In this document: one piece after another, positions 36,901 to 49,478 of the stretch | How positions within the stretch are numbered: the first letter of the stretch is position 1 | Layout: the number at the start of each line of letters is the position of its first letter | Source: Liolophura sinensis | Lineage: Eukaryota; Mollusca; Polyplacophora; Chitonida; Chitonidae | Length of the DNA stretch: 64,000 nucleotides | Reading direction: 5' to 3' | Assembly: GCF_032854445.1 (NCBI RefSeq) | Contig: NC_088303.1 | Span: 7,819,501 to 7,883,500 of the forward strand | Program-made: the position numbers and the translations under genes | The notes under the pieces: generated by a model | What the model saw: only the letters and a program-made list of their open reading frames with translations | Databases searched by the model: none | What the model was told of the DNA's origin: nothing

Positions 36901-39900
36901 AAAGTGCGTCATTAGCCATCGTAATTTGGCAAAGGTCAGTGAAATAGTGAAAATGACTGCCATTAAATATGTAAAAAAAATTTTGACTATGCCTTAAGCA
37001 ACAGCCAAATACTAGTAAATATATAAATATGACCCCAGTGTACAAGTCTGTATAGTTTAATGTTATTTGATGTAGCCAAATCAAGTTGTCTCTACTGAAC
37101 TGGGATAATTATCTTGACAGGTACTGATGGAAAGTATCACTGTAAGCGTTGCAAGAAGGCGTTTGGGAAAGAGCGTCACTTCCTGACTCATCGCTGCATG
37201 GCCGCGTCCGACTATGTGGACATCTCCAAGAGGGACGTTGTGAAGCTGGAAGGTTTGGATGGAATGAAACTATTTTTTTTAGAAAAATGAATTGCTATCC
37301 TAAACAAACAAACAAAAAACATCATTGTATATGACAATGATGCAAGGGCTCTGTATATCATTAGACAAAATGATGATGCATGTATTTTATTTTCTAATGG
37401 CGATATGTTTTTTCTCTGTTTGCAAGGTTTGACATGTGGTATATAGCCCTTCAGGTGATGATTAATGCTGTGTACCTGGTCAGGTGATGAGAATGGTTAT
37501 GATGCGTATTTTGTCGATTGATGAGGATAGTCATCACGTATGATGTGTATTTTTTTCCAGGTGGTGATATATGGTGTGGATTCTGTAAGGTGATGAAATA
37601 TGATGTGTATTTTTGTCAGGTGATGATGTATGATGTGTATTTGCTAGGTGATGATGTATGTTGTGTGGGGGGGCCTTAGTGTGTGGGGTCAGTTAGCGCA
37701 CTAGCGCAGCGTAGTGACCCAATGCGGTCATGGTAAGTTTAAGTCCAGCTCATACTGGCTTCCTCTCCAGCCGTAAGTGGGAAGGTCTTCCAGCAACCTG
37801 CTGATGGTCGTGGGTTTTCCCCAGGCTCTGCCCGGTTTCCACACACTATAATGCTGGCTGCCGTCATATAATTGAAATTTTCTTGAGTACGGCGTAAAAC
37901 ACCAATCAAATAAATAAATGTATGGTGTGTATTCTGTCAGGTGATGATGTGCGGTGTGTATTTGGCCAGGTGATTATGTATAATATGTATTTGCTAGGCG
38001 ATGACATATGATGTCTATTTTGCTAGGTGAATATATATGATGTCTATTTTGCCAGGTGAATATATATGATGTGTATTTTGCCAGGTGATGAGGATGGTGA
38101 TGAAGATGAGGATGATATTAACATGTCCATGGAGGTAGAGGACAGTGATGAGTACAAGTTGCCAGCCACTGTGACCAACGAGGATGGAGAGTTGGAAGAA
38201 AAGGGTGAAACAACTCCAGAAGCGGTCAGCAATATCCTAGTTACAGATGGTGACACAGAAGCCTTGGTGGACAAATCATCAGAGATTGTACAGGACCTTC
38301 CCATCTTCAATAATACTGATGAGAAAACAGCATTTGAGGAAAGTTTGAATGTCGACCTCAGCGGACTTGATGGGATGTTTCGTGTCCACATGATCGAACA
38401 GGACTTAAACGAAAATGCCTCTCAGCCTTCACGGCATTCAGGCAGTAACTGCTTCTTTCTCTACTCCTGTAAAACCTGTACCAAAGTGTTCAAGACCTTG
38501 TCTCACATGAGACTTCACTGTCTTATTCACACAAAGCTCAAGCCATTCAAGTGTACAAAGTGTGACTACACATGTAATTCTAAAGGTAAGTCAAGTTTAC
38601 CCTTTACGTTTTATTCTGTTGACAATCTACACATATATGCTGGCTGCTTACAACCCAAGCTGTCAAGCAACTTATCACGAGTAACAATATAAAGCAGGTC
38701 GTGACTTAAATAGATATTTTGAAATTTAAACAGAGGGAGAGGTATCCTGCTTTTCCCCGTTTTTGGTTTGATTTGGCTGGAGTATTGCTCAGGTAGCATA
38801 AAACCGTAATCATTTGTTCTTTCCTGACTCATTATTTAGCAGTTGTTGGTGGATAATTTTGTACATAGTGATCAGTACAATATCTCTGAAATTAATAAAC
38901 ACAGTTACTATAAAGATCATGTTCTTGCGAAATTATTTGAGAGCTAAATATGTTTATATAAATCGTCGTTCTATATTTATAAGTTAATCTTCATGAATTT
39001 TGTTCTTCATCAAAATATACTGTACATTTACATGTCAAAATCAGCCAAAAGCCAGAACATTGTCAAAAAATGTTTGCTCAAGCTTGTGGTGGTTTTAAGC
39101 GACTAAAGGGCTGTCAGTTGTGGAGTGGTCTAAAGTGCTGTAGTTGTGAGAATTACTGGTCATAGATTGTCAAATTCAGTTCCCTGCATAGTGGCTTGTT
39201 GTCTGGTGTATAGTGGCTTGTTGTCTGGTGTATAGTGGCTTGTTGCCAGGTGCATAGTGGCTTGTTGTCTGGTGCATAGTGGCTTGTTGCCTGGTGCATA
39301 GTGGCTTGTTGTCTGGTGTATAGTGGCTTGTTGTCTGGTGTATAGTGGCTTGTTGTCTGGTGTATAGTGGCTTGTTGTCTGGTGCATCGGTCAATATGTG
39401 TGATATTGCATTTCCAAGCTCTTCAGAGCAATGACCGTTACAGAAATTAAGGTCATCCAGTATGATTTGCATTTATATGTGGGAAATGTTTTAGATTCCA
39501 TTATAAAACAACATGGAAGTGGATCAAATACCATAATCATTTGTGTTTCTGAAATTTATCATTTACAAGACACAAAGTCATCTTGTGATGACCTGAGCTC
39601 AATTTGAGGTCATAGTTTATGATGCCTTTAAAGTCTGACTTCTGTTGTGTAAGCGAAATTTTCTTTGGTAATGATCTATCTGATAAAGTTGTATCTCAGC
39701 TGATGACATTATTTTAACATTGCTTGTTTTTGTGCATCATAGGTGTTGATTATTTTCCTCTTACTTCAGGTAACCTCTATACCCATATGAGGAAGCACAC
39801 AGGCCAGTTTTACACTTGTTCTGACTGCGATTTCAAAACTGTCAACAAGAGTCATCTTATAGAGCACAAATCCACACATTCTCTGGAGAAACATCAGTGT

Positions 39901-42900
39901 GAGATGTGCAAGAAAGATTACAAGACTGTGAAATCTCTGATTAACCACATCCGTAAGTATCACTCTTCAAAACGTGGCAAGGAATATCTGCAGCGTTTTA
40001 CAACAGGCAGGCAGTCGCGTGGAATGACCATCATCCACCAGTGTCACGTTTGTAACAGGAAGTTCAAGAAGAAGATCGACCGTGACAGACATCTTTTCAC
40101 CCATGACATCAAAGACACGCCCAATGTGAAGCACTGTGAGCTGTGTGATTATTCGGCCAGTCGCCGCGTCTACCTGGAGAACCATTTCCTCAAGCATAGG
40201 GTGGTTTACCAGTGTTGCGAGTGTCCGAAGCGCTTCCTGAGTTCAATCCGTCTGATTGACCACCTCAGCAGTCAGCATGGTAAGGACAATTCTGCCGTGA
40301 AATGGGAAGCACTGTTTGAGAAGTGTATAGACTGCAGTTACTTCTTGCCTGAACCAGGACTTGTCACTGGCCAATCAGAAAGCATGATTGTCAATCTCCC
40401 ATCAGAGTTGTCCAGCGAGAGTACTTCAGCTTTGAGCGGTTTGCAGGGTAGCGACTCAAATAGTTACTTGACGGTCACAGACAATGGTGAGACTACCGAA
40501 GCCGGAGACGCTGGTCAAACTGAGACTTTGTCAGCGGATATGATATCAGGTAATGACGAAGAGGTCAGCACAACAGAGAAAACAGCCAACAAGGAAAATT
40601 CAGAGGAGGAAACTGCTAAAAATAAAGCAGCAGAAGAGACAAGGGCAGAAGACAGGGGTGTGAATGTCTCTGCACCAGATAGAGATAAAACAGGCGAGGC
40701 TACAGAGGTTGAATCAGGGCTGCATATAGCTGACACAGAAGGGCAGGCGGACAAACAGACAGTCACACCCGTGGACGCAAAAGCCGGCGGACAGGCCTTG
40801 GTAAAGCAGCCTGGCAAAAAGGGCGGCAAAAGGGGTAAAAACAAGTCTGCTGTTAAGGTTAGTGTGGATGAGTCTGATGAGAGTGGAGACGGTCTGGCGA
40901 TGAAGGAGACCCAAGAGACAGAGACAGATCTGATCACCAGGCTGGGATTTAGGCAGATGAACATGAAGATCTTCCACAAGATGAGGGAGACATTCGGGGA
41001 GGAGGAGTGTGAATACTGTGGCCGGCTGTTCTTCAATAAGTGTGATTACGAGCCTCACCTTCGCACGCATACAGGTGAGTTAATCTGACTCAGTGTTGAA
41101 TGAAAGGAGAGATTTATGAGAAATTCTTTTTTTTTCTTTTTTTTTCACCTGTTTTTAGCTGTGATTAAGAAGCTCTGTAAATTAGTTAACTTGTTTGGTC
41201 ATTCATTCATATTTGTGATTTGCCTATCAGCAAAGACAACATGAAACCCTATGCTGGTTTTGGGGATTATACATTTGGTAATACGGCTGGCATGTGACAG
41301 GATAACGCACAAAATTGGCTTGTGGGAGGAGAGTGCCAAAACTTGTGTGCGTTTACTGTTTAGATTATTAAGATTGACAAAAATAAACAATATCGTGCTA
41401 GATAAAACATCACAATACAGTATTATGCATTTCAATTTTCTGATTTGTAATGCAAAATAGCATTCATAATAAAAGGAGACATCATAGTGATATGTCTAAA
41501 ATAAGATAACATACATATCAGTCACTCATAGAAAGGAAAGTTGCTGTTCCACATGTTGGTATCATTATCCAGGAGACAAGCCATGGTCATGTGACAAGTG
41601 CTCCTACCGGGCGATAACAAAGGACAACTTGAAGCGACACGTGGAACGGGAACATGAGAAAGTGACGTTCCCGTGTGCGGAGTGTGAGTTTATCGCCACC
41701 AGTCGCACTCAGCTGTGGAGTCATCAGCTCAAACACAAGGGCATGTCCACCGTCGAGTGTCCAGTCTGTAAGGAAACATTTGAAACGTAAGTCACAGGTC
41801 CACTCATTTCACTGATTGTCTCATTCGCTTTTCTGTGACTGGGTACAGGGGTATGCTCTAACAATTTCAACATTCAGTATGAAACTTACAGAGACTCGGT
41901 TTAGTGCATTTGTCGATGATCAAACACACAAGCAAACATGTAGTGAAATCTACGTCTGTTATATCAGTAGCATTCTAGATGTCGTTTAATAATTGATTAA
42001 GTCGATTTGAAATTATACAGATGCTTGATCACAAACAGCAGTGATGCATTGTGCAAGTATGATGTGTTTTCAAAAACATCACATCAGAGAAGAAAAATCT
42101 GTCTGAACTGATTGAACTTCTGATGAAAAGGGTGGTGTGTGTGTGTCAGACCTTTATCCAGAATCAAGTAGAAATGGCCTGGTGATCTAAAGGCTGATTA
42201 AGAACTACTATACTATACTGATGTAGTGACATATAGTTTGACACAAACGTTGATATGTTTTCCAGGCAACAGTTGTGCTAATACTGTGGCAATATCGTAA
42301 TTGTGTAAGGAATTGGACTTCCACTTTCCAAAGACTCGTACACCATAGTCATGAGTGTTAAAGCACTATACCATGTACATGCGTACAGTTGTGATTGTGT
42401 TTATGATCCAGGTTGAAGGACCTGACAGCCCACGGGACGGCCAGCCACCCTGACGTTCCGGAAATGGACTGGCAGAAGACTCAGGGCTATGTTCAGAAAG
42501 CTCAGGGAAAGATGGGTAAGGCTTATTTCTTTATTTATCTGATTAGTGTTCAATGCCATACTCAGGAAATTTTGACTTATGCAATGGCAGCCAGTTTTAT
42601 AAGTGGAGGATACTCAAATGCTCGGGGTAAACAACTGATCTTGGGCTAGTAACATAGCGATTGGCCACGACACTAAGGTGTCCCATCTTCGTCTCAGGCC
42701 ATTGTGGAATTAACCAGTTACCAGTGTTTTGGGACGTGTACATACTGTTGAATCAGTTCTTGCAGAAAATTTAATTAAGATTGAAGCATTACACCCAAAG
42801 GTTTGTCAGATACTGTTATTAAAGGTGCCATGGTTTCCTCTTGGATCCGCCTGATTTCAACGAATCCTAAACGTGACCGCTGTTATTCGCGTATACATCA

Positions 42901-45900
42901 GATGTATTAGTATTATGGTGCCCAGTCTATTGTGTGAAAAGTTGTCTTATGTAATGCAATAAAATTTGGTCTTTTTGAGTGTCTTGTACACAGTTTTTGA
43001 TTGATTTTATAGCATCTTTGGCAGTGTGTATTTTCTCTTAATGCCTATCAGCTGTGCTCATGGGAATTGGATGTGGTGGAACTATCTTAGATGAGTATTT
43101 ATTTAACTTAAACATTGAGCGATCTATCAATATTTTCCAGGGCGCCGCTCGTACAAATGTCCATACTGTGAGAAAGTGTTTTTCCGTGCCAGTTCTGAAC
43201 TGCAGAAACACTTGTGGATTCACCAGGGTATCAAGCCATTCAAGTGCCCCCTCTGCCCTTATGCCTGTCGCAGCAACAACAACCTGCAGGCCCATATGCT
43301 GCGACATTCCAGTGATAAACCCTTCTTGTGTACGGAGTGTGGTAAAGCGTACAAGTCCAGGACAGCCTTACTGTGGCACACACGCTCACACAAGGGAGGG
43401 AAACTCTTCAAATGTGACAGGTGAGGCCCACAACATTTGGATATACAGTTTCTGTTAATGTGGTCAGAGAGCCTACAGTCAGGGCCATTTTTTCATCAAA
43501 AATAAGAGACCCCCAAATTTGAACAACTTTGAAAAGTTGTTTGTAAGTTATTTACTAGATTTGAAATGGACTGAAACTTAAATTTACATAAATTTGAATT
43601 AACACTACAGCCGTATGCTCTGCATGCTGTGAGTTCAAGTCCAGCTGATGCTGGCTTCCTCTCTGGCGTCTCCTGGGCAGGTCTGTCAGCAGTGGCAGAT
43701 GCTCGTCGGTTTCCCTCGAGCTTTGCCCGGCTTCTTCTCACTATAATGCTGTTTGTCGTCATAATAGGAAAATATTCTTTTCGGTGTAAAACGCCAAACA
43801 AAAAAATTAAGATACTGTGCATCTATAACAACTTGGTATGTTGGACTGGGACTGTGATGAATGCAGGCTCTTTCCTTGCAAATCAGTGAGAGCTTGGCCA
43901 AATCTGTCAGTGTAACCCCCCACCCCCCCATCCCCCCCCCCACCCCCCCCCCCCCCTGAAAGCCTACTACTCATGATAAAGTGTTTACTCCAGAACGTAG
44001 ACATTTTTCTGCATCCGTGCTCGGCCCTGCCAGGGTTATAGTCTGTAACTTGCCACTTGGGTGGTGATCCAAAAGTCTTCCCCACAGTGCTTTATAATGA
44101 GCTGTCATTCTTGCCATGACTATTTTAAAAAATTTTCTTTATTGGTGCTTTAGGCAGCTATATAACATTTGATGTAATTTTCCCAAATGTTGTCAGAATA
44201 ATGCAGTTGTGGATAGACTTGACTACAGACGTGTCTGTAGCAAGCATAAAACTGACCTCCATTAAACTGAACAACACCCTATTCATGAGTTGTAATTTAT
44301 TGAAAAGAATGGGATAAATAAATCAAATTGATAAGTGATTGTTGATCCAGTTATCCTGGGCAGTGGACTCTTAGCTGATGAATATGCATTTTATATTAAT
44401 GCTCTCATCAACTATGAATAGAAACTATGAATAAGAAAAAGAAACTATGAATATCAGTTATTCACATGAAAAGAAACTATGAATATCAGTAATCCACATG
44501 AAAAGAAACTATGAATATCAGTTATTCACATGAAAAGAAACTATGAATATCAGTTATTCACATGAAAAGAAATTATGAATATCAGTAATCCAGTATTTGT
44601 TCCCATTGTCTGTAGGTGTCCGTATGAGGGCAGCCAAAAGAGCCACCTAAACCGTCATATGGAGACCCACAACGTGCAGAAGAGGTTTGCATGTGACCAC
44701 TGTGAATTCTCCTCCAACACCATAGGTTACATGAAGACCCACTACTCGCGCCAGCACAGGGGCAAGGTCTTTCACACCTCGCAGCTCGGACAGGTGGCCC
44801 GCCCCACCAAGGCCACGCCTGCTGAGACCAAGGTGTACCGCTGCCTGTCCTGTGACTACCTGTTTGGGAACTTGAGTGACATGAAGCGCCATTTGAAGGA
44901 GCGTCACCATGTGCTGGTGGACAACATCTACAGAGTGGACACGCCATCGCTAGGCTTCCAGCAGGAGACCACGTTACAGCCAGATGCCACACCCCAGCAG
45001 ACAAACGTGCAGGTCAGTGTCAACTGGTTTGACAGCTAGCCCTCACCCCCAAGGCTTCACAATCATCTGCCTGAGTGGACAGATCCTGGTGGAAACCAGT
45101 CATGAAATATGTCATTTATTAGCTCGCCTGTACAAAAGCACAGGTGTAGTATACTGTAAATGCCTTTTTATTTGCGGAGTTCGCAGCAAACACATTTCTG
45201 CGAAAATAAATGTCGTCGAATATAAAACCCATGTAAGTAATTTATTAATGTAGCATGCGTTACAGTTATAAATTTGTTAACAAGCACTACAGTTTTAATA
45301 CTTTTTAAAACACGTTAATTAAAAATACCTAATTAGAATGTATTCCAGCTTTCACAAATCCACCTGAATTGATGGACAATTAATCTCGATTTTTTTTTAA
45401 GGAGGCTTAGCTCCATCTAAGTATCAGCACAATGCGACGTTGTTGTTGCTGTTGATTTATTGCTGCGGTTAGAGACTTACAAATCAGTCATTTGTACTGG
45501 GCGTGTGTAGGTGATACGATATACATACAATGAGGGAGGCTATTTGTTTATCGACTGTACTTGCCCTCCAGTCAGATTACCTTTCTGACGCGCCTGATGC
45601 ATCTCTCGGGGGTTTCCGCATTTCAAACTTCCTTTTCATAATGATGATTTCTGAGAAATTTACTCAGATCTGTCACAGTTCACTCAGAGTTTCACTCGCG
45701 CTGCTTATGTATGAGAATTAAACATTGAAATTTATTTATATCATATTTAATCCCTCGGAGTGAGTGACACGAATATTTGCTCACACAGCAGGGAAGGGCT
45801 GTGACTTATAAAGATTAGCAGTCTTCAAATGATTAAAAGCTTAGGAGGATTAGCTTCCTTTGTCTGATCAAGGTACTGTATTGTATATAATTTTTGTCAC

Positions 45901-48796
45901 ATCTTACAGGTACAAATAAGTTTAAATGGTAACATTGTTACTTGAATGCTTGAATTGTTGTATTACTTGACGTTTCTGTATTCAAGTTTGATCAGTTGTG
46001 CAAAAATTCTTTTAAGATCCACAAAGTTGATTGCCGCGAATTTGTCTTCTTACCAAATCCGCGAAAGTTTATGCCCATGAATGAAAAGGCATTGATAGGG
46101 TACATAACAGGGATAGCAATGTTAAACAAAATGTTGGAGGTGGTATCTTAAAAAGTACAGCATGTATTGACCTGAAGCTTTACATGCATATAAAGCACAA
46201 TGACACAAGAGGGATGTTCCATCAGTGATGCTCTGCATGCATACTAATTATTGTAAAGTACGAAATTCAAGACTTCAGTACTTTACATATTTAGGTAAGG
46301 CTTGCATTCATGTGTTCATGTCGGTGGCCTTACTCTGTCAGTTGGTCTGACTGTGTGTTAATTAGGCTTTGCTTGTTGATAAAATTTTGACGTCATGTCT
46401 TTTAAGTTGTCAATTCAATCAACAAGGGGCCTGCAAGATTTCGCAGCTATTGCAAATTTGCATTTGTTTGCGTTCATGAGCAAAATTGAAACACATATCA
46501 AAGAAGCCCTTGGTTGTCCTTTAAATAAGTTCCTCAATACACTGGAACTTTTACGTGCCATTTCATGCAAGCATATACAGTAGTCCTCAGTGCGCTGTGT
46601 GAAAGACTTAAATTTGACAAATAATGTTTTTGTCTCCAGTCCTGGTAGTTTATTTCAGTAGAGTAAATGTGAAAGAGGTTAAATTCTAAGTAAGGTTTTT
46701 AAAGCTGAGCCACGTACTTTAATACTTGCTGATGTGTTGTATGGTTGTACAGGTTGTACAGATTGAGGGACAGGACTCCAGTTTAACACCCTCAGAGCAG
46801 GATGCTGGGGCAGCACTGCAGGCACTACAGAACGCTGGCACTTGTGAGTAACTGTCACTGAGGATCTAAGTCATGTCACTCTACTGGTTGAGACTTAAAA
46901 TACTAATTGTTACTTTGTTTCTAAAAATTTCACGTAAAAAAAAAATACCACCTTTTAATTTAATAAATTACACCTCGTCTAAAAGGCCCTTTTGTGCTGA
47001 TTCTAAATATGGTTTTCATGATTTCTGTTAATGTTTGTCTTTTACTGTGAATAAAATTCAGATAAAGATTGAGGTTCTACATGGCCCATTTTGAAAAAGC
47101 TGTGTGACAACAGAGGCATCACTGATTCTCTTCAGCTGCTTTACATGCTTTGATTACTGTAAAATTTCTGTTAAAATTACCAGTTAGAACATGTTTAAAG
47201 ACTAACAAGAACCTGGAGTATGTACATAAACTCTTGTTCAAATTACAGTATATTAAGTTTGAAAAGAACTCCTTTTTCACATTTATGTTTGATTTTTATA
47301 TTATTAGCTTAAATAATACAATCACTATTGAACACTAATGTTTCATTGAATCATTGAAACTTTTGTTTGCCTTTCAGTCTCTGTCCCTTCCCAAGACATG
47401 GATGAGAAGACAGCATCAGCAGTGAATATCCTGCAGCAGATTATTGACATGTCACAGCAGGTAGGCTCCCCTTAGTTTCCCACAGGGATTCAGTCAAAGG
47501 GGATGGGCCTGTGCTACATGTAAATCTTCAACCTTTCACGTATGAAGTAGCAACTGCAAATGCCATTTGTCCCCCTGAAAACTTTAACATGATGAAACTA
47601 TGTGGGCTGGGTAGGAAACTTCATGGGCTGGTTGTTCAAAAGTGTATCAAAAGCCAGGGGCCAGTTTCCTGATACATACTTAGTGTTAAGTATCTCCTTG
47701 GCTAAATGCACTTTATATCTCTGTAACATACATTATTGTGGTTAAGGGCTTACTTAACTATAAAGTGCACTTCATGAAACCGGCCCCAGGCTTATATCTC
47801 TTTACCCTCCTTGTTCCAATACAAAACTGATAAGACTTAAGTCCAGATTGCTGGTAATGCTGGATTTAACTGCTAATATGTTATTAAATAACTCAGTCCA
47901 AAGCCCCAAAGAACATGTTATGTTTGTTACCGGTAATCTGATAACAAAAGTAGGCCTATGCTTAAAATATGACAAAATAAACTCCCTCTGTACTTGTGAA
48001 AATTTATATACTGTTGTCTGTATGGTGTAAGTTTACTGTTACAAGAGGAGGCATTATATCTGGTGTCCGCAGCATAGTATTCAAGTGAAGCTAACCTTCT
48101 ACTTAGAGCAGAATTAGACTGAAATAATTTTGAACAGACTTCTATACGCACAGGTTGTCATGTTGTGTGATTTAACCTGGGCTGAAAACTAGCTATAAAG
48201 TTAGATTAGCTTTTGTATAACTGTGTAGGCAATGTTGGAAAACATTACTGAAGGTAAATGTTGGAAGCTATCTGAAAGTATGAAAAGTGTAATTACCCTG
48301 TCTTCAAGTCTTGTGATCAAAACTCTTGAACTTCAGAGATACATCTACTGATGACCTCTACTTTCAGGGTGCATTTGGTCAGCAGCAGATAACTGTACAA
48401 GCTGAAGACGGCCAGATGTTAGACGTGGATCCAGAGACAATCATAGTTCAGCAGGCAGAGGAGGTGGTCATGTCTTCTGACGGAACGCCCCTAGAGGTAG
48501 ACCAGCAGTACGTCATACAGTATGTCACCCCAGAAGACATCATTGCTCAGGAGGGGGGCCCTCGTGAGACCCAAGTGATTCAAACACAGGAGGCTGCCTC
48601 TCATGAATCCAAAGACATTGCCACACAGGAGGTGATTCAGGAGGGGGTCCATCCAGAGCCTCAGAATGTTATTCTTCACCAGGTGTCAGAAGATCAGAGC
48701 ATTATCTCCCAGGAGGGGTTGATTCTGGAACCTCAAACTATAGAGTCTGTTGCCATGGAGATTGTGGCCGATCAAGAGGTTGCCACGACAGTCTGA
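33994..48796 (+). CDS. ZFAT: ZFAT-like C2H2 zinc-finger and AT-hook transcriptional regulator
   Basis: Thirteen coding exons: 33994-34222, 34729-34854, 35968-36042, 37121-37252, 38085-38585, 39770-41074, 41573-41786, 42412-42515, 43141-43420, 44616-45012, 46753-46843, 47378-47460 and 48368-48796. Phases agree throughout and give 1,321 residues (human ZFAT is 1,243). Order: an N-terminal finger (FICGSCHVTFNDIEHF), an AT-hook-like KKRGRGKKK near residue 120, an acidic patch (GDEDGDEDEDD), then clustered C2H2 fingers. Diagnostic ZFAT blocks are CHVCNRKFKKKIDRDRH, FLSSIRLIDHLSSQHG, ECEYCGRLFF and, near the C-terminus, AVNILQQIIDMS. The Gln/Glu/Val-rich tail is like the ZFAT end. Known role: nuclear DNA-binding regulator; in mammals needed for haematopoietic and immune cells and for centromeric RNA expression. 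Exon 1 opens at 33984 after TTTTTGTAG, so a non-coding first exon must lie upstream. The first ATG in that exon has a purine at -3. Introns hold several minisatellites and a MITE. Confidence 0.92.
34918..35462. repeat. Degenerate tandem array, ~60-bp unit, ~9 copies, ZFAT intron 2
   Basis: Each unit runs TTTTCATGTTCAGGGGACTT, AACCATAGTCTATCTGAACA, GAATTACAGATATAACTGGG, with substitutions and deletions. Unit similarity falls toward both ends. Confidence 0.85.
37434..38084. repeat. Tandem array of ~28-33-bp units abutting a ZFAT 3' splice site
   Basis: Units read CAGGTGATGATGTATGATGT + GTATTTTG and variants, at 37434-37666 and 37930-38084, split by a SINE. The last unit runs directly into the acceptor TTTTGCCAG/GTGATGAGG of the acidic ZFAT exon (starts 38085), so repeat units look like copies of the splice site. 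Confidence 0.8.
37667..37917 (+). mobile_element. SINE inserted into the intronic tandem array
   Basis: GGGGCCTTAGTGTGTGG head, GTTAGCGCACTAGCGCAGCG, GATGGTCGTGGGTTTTCCCC and the 3' core with tail CAAATAAATAA. Flanked by ATGTATGTTGTGT / ATGTATGGTGTGT (37654-37666 and 37918-37930), a 13-bp target duplication with one mismatch, so it is younger than the array. Confidence 0.88.
39188..39386. repeat. Minisatellite, 22-bp unit, 9 copies, ZFAT intron 5
   Basis: Units of GTGGCTTGTTGTCTGGTGTA + TA with CCAGG and GCATA variants. The His/Thr/Gln-rich minus-strand frames are a by-product. Confidence 0.93.
42528..42612 (-). mobile_element. SINE 3' fragment, reverse orientation, degraded
   Basis: CTTTATTTATCTGATTAGTG, ATACTCAGGAAATTTTGACT and GCAATGGCAGCCAGTTTTAT are the reversed core. 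Starts only 12 bp after the donor of the ZFAT exon ending at 42515. Confidence 0.6.
43620..43808 (+). mobile_element. SINE, 5'-truncated, ZFAT intron
   Basis: TGCTGTGAGTTCAAGTCCAG, GGCTTCCTCTCTGGCGTC, GCTCGTCGGTTTCCCTCGAG, GGCTTCTTCTCACTATAATG and CGGTGTAAAACGCCAAAC. Confidence 0.75.
43917..43957. repeat. Poly-C tract (G-rich on minus strand)
   Basis: Runs of 6-14 C separated by single A or T bases. The minus strand has several G-runs and could form G-quadruplexes. It lies in the ZFAT intron after the exon ending at 43420. Confidence 0.9.
44411..44592. repeat. Tandem array, 32-bp unit x5, just before a ZFAT exon
   Basis: Units start at 44442, 44474, 44506, 44538 and 44570 (AAACTATGAATATCAGTTAT + TCACATGAAAAG), preceded by shorter partial units. 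The array stops 24 bp before the exon at 44616, in the branch-point/polypyrimidine region. Confidence 0.9.
45154..46100. mobile_element. ~1-kb non-autonomous DNA transposon (MITE), copy 2, ZFAT intron
   Basis: Begins CTGTAAATGCCTTTTTATTT after TA (45152-45153) and ends GAAAAGGCATTGATAGGG before TA. The reverse complement of 19128-20110 aligns block by block (GTTAACAAGCACTACAGTT, AAGGAGGCTTAGCTCCATC, TACTGGGCGTGTGT, GAGTGAGTGACACGAATATT). The right terminus is mutated and the 75-bp internal duplication is single. Confidence 0.83.
47657..47787. mobile_element. MITE with GGGGCCAGTTTC inverted termini, ZFAT intron 12
   Basis: GGGGCCAGTTTCCTGA at the left and TTCATGAAACCGGCCCC at the right. Subterminal TGCACTTTATA / TATAAAGTGCA also pair, so the 131-bp element can fold into a long hairpin. 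Confidence 0.75.
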
Positions 48797-49478
48797 TACT
48801 TGGACAACCTTTGTGTTTAACATTCAGAAATGTCATTTATTTGAATTTGGAGGTATTGAAAGCATTGTTTTTCTATGAATAAGCCACATTCCCATTTTGG
48901 GTGGTTGCCATATTTCAGTCAAAATGTCATGAGCTTTCAGCTTTTACAGCCTGAGTGCTCATTTTCTCTCCAGCATATGTGACATACCCAACAGATGCAT
49001 GCTTACTACATTGAATGTCTATTTCAATGAAATGCAATATGGCAAGTGATATTCCTACCCTATAACTTCTGTAAAAAGCAATCGAGAAACTGAAAATACC
49101 AAGTATAAGATGGTTCCTTTGAGATGTTTCTGTTTTATTAGCTGTAGAGAAAAGCTTCAGCTTGAAACTGTAAAGGCCTCTCCGCTCTAGGTGGTAATTT
49201 GACAACAGCTGCTCTCTAGTGGTGAATGTTCTAGTCGCTGCTTAAAATGTGAATGTGGTTTATACATGAACATCAGGTTTTATTTGAAATATAAAGGCTT
49301 ATTCATTTGCATTGAGGTTTGGTGATGGGGGGAGGTTATTTCACTGAGCAAGCATCATAGAAAATACGTACACGCATCCTTGACAAGAGGGAAACCAGAT
49401 CTGGTCATTGTGTTACGGGAAACAAGTCAACTTTTATTCGTGAAGAGTTACACAGCAGTTTTGTGCAGCTGCATGAAA

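Noticed and set aside
38044-38391. 115-codon Ser-rich minus-strand frame
   Set aside because: Antisense of the acidic GAT/GAG-rich ZFAT exon.
40515-41036. 173-codon and 118-codon minus-strand frames
   Set aside because: Antisense shadows of the low-complexity Glu/Ala/Lys-rich linker in the large ZFAT exon.
44582-45004. 140-codon minus-strand frame, Cys/Trp-rich
   Set aside because: Antisense of a ZFAT zinc-finger exon; cysteines arise from the reverse of zinc-finger codons.
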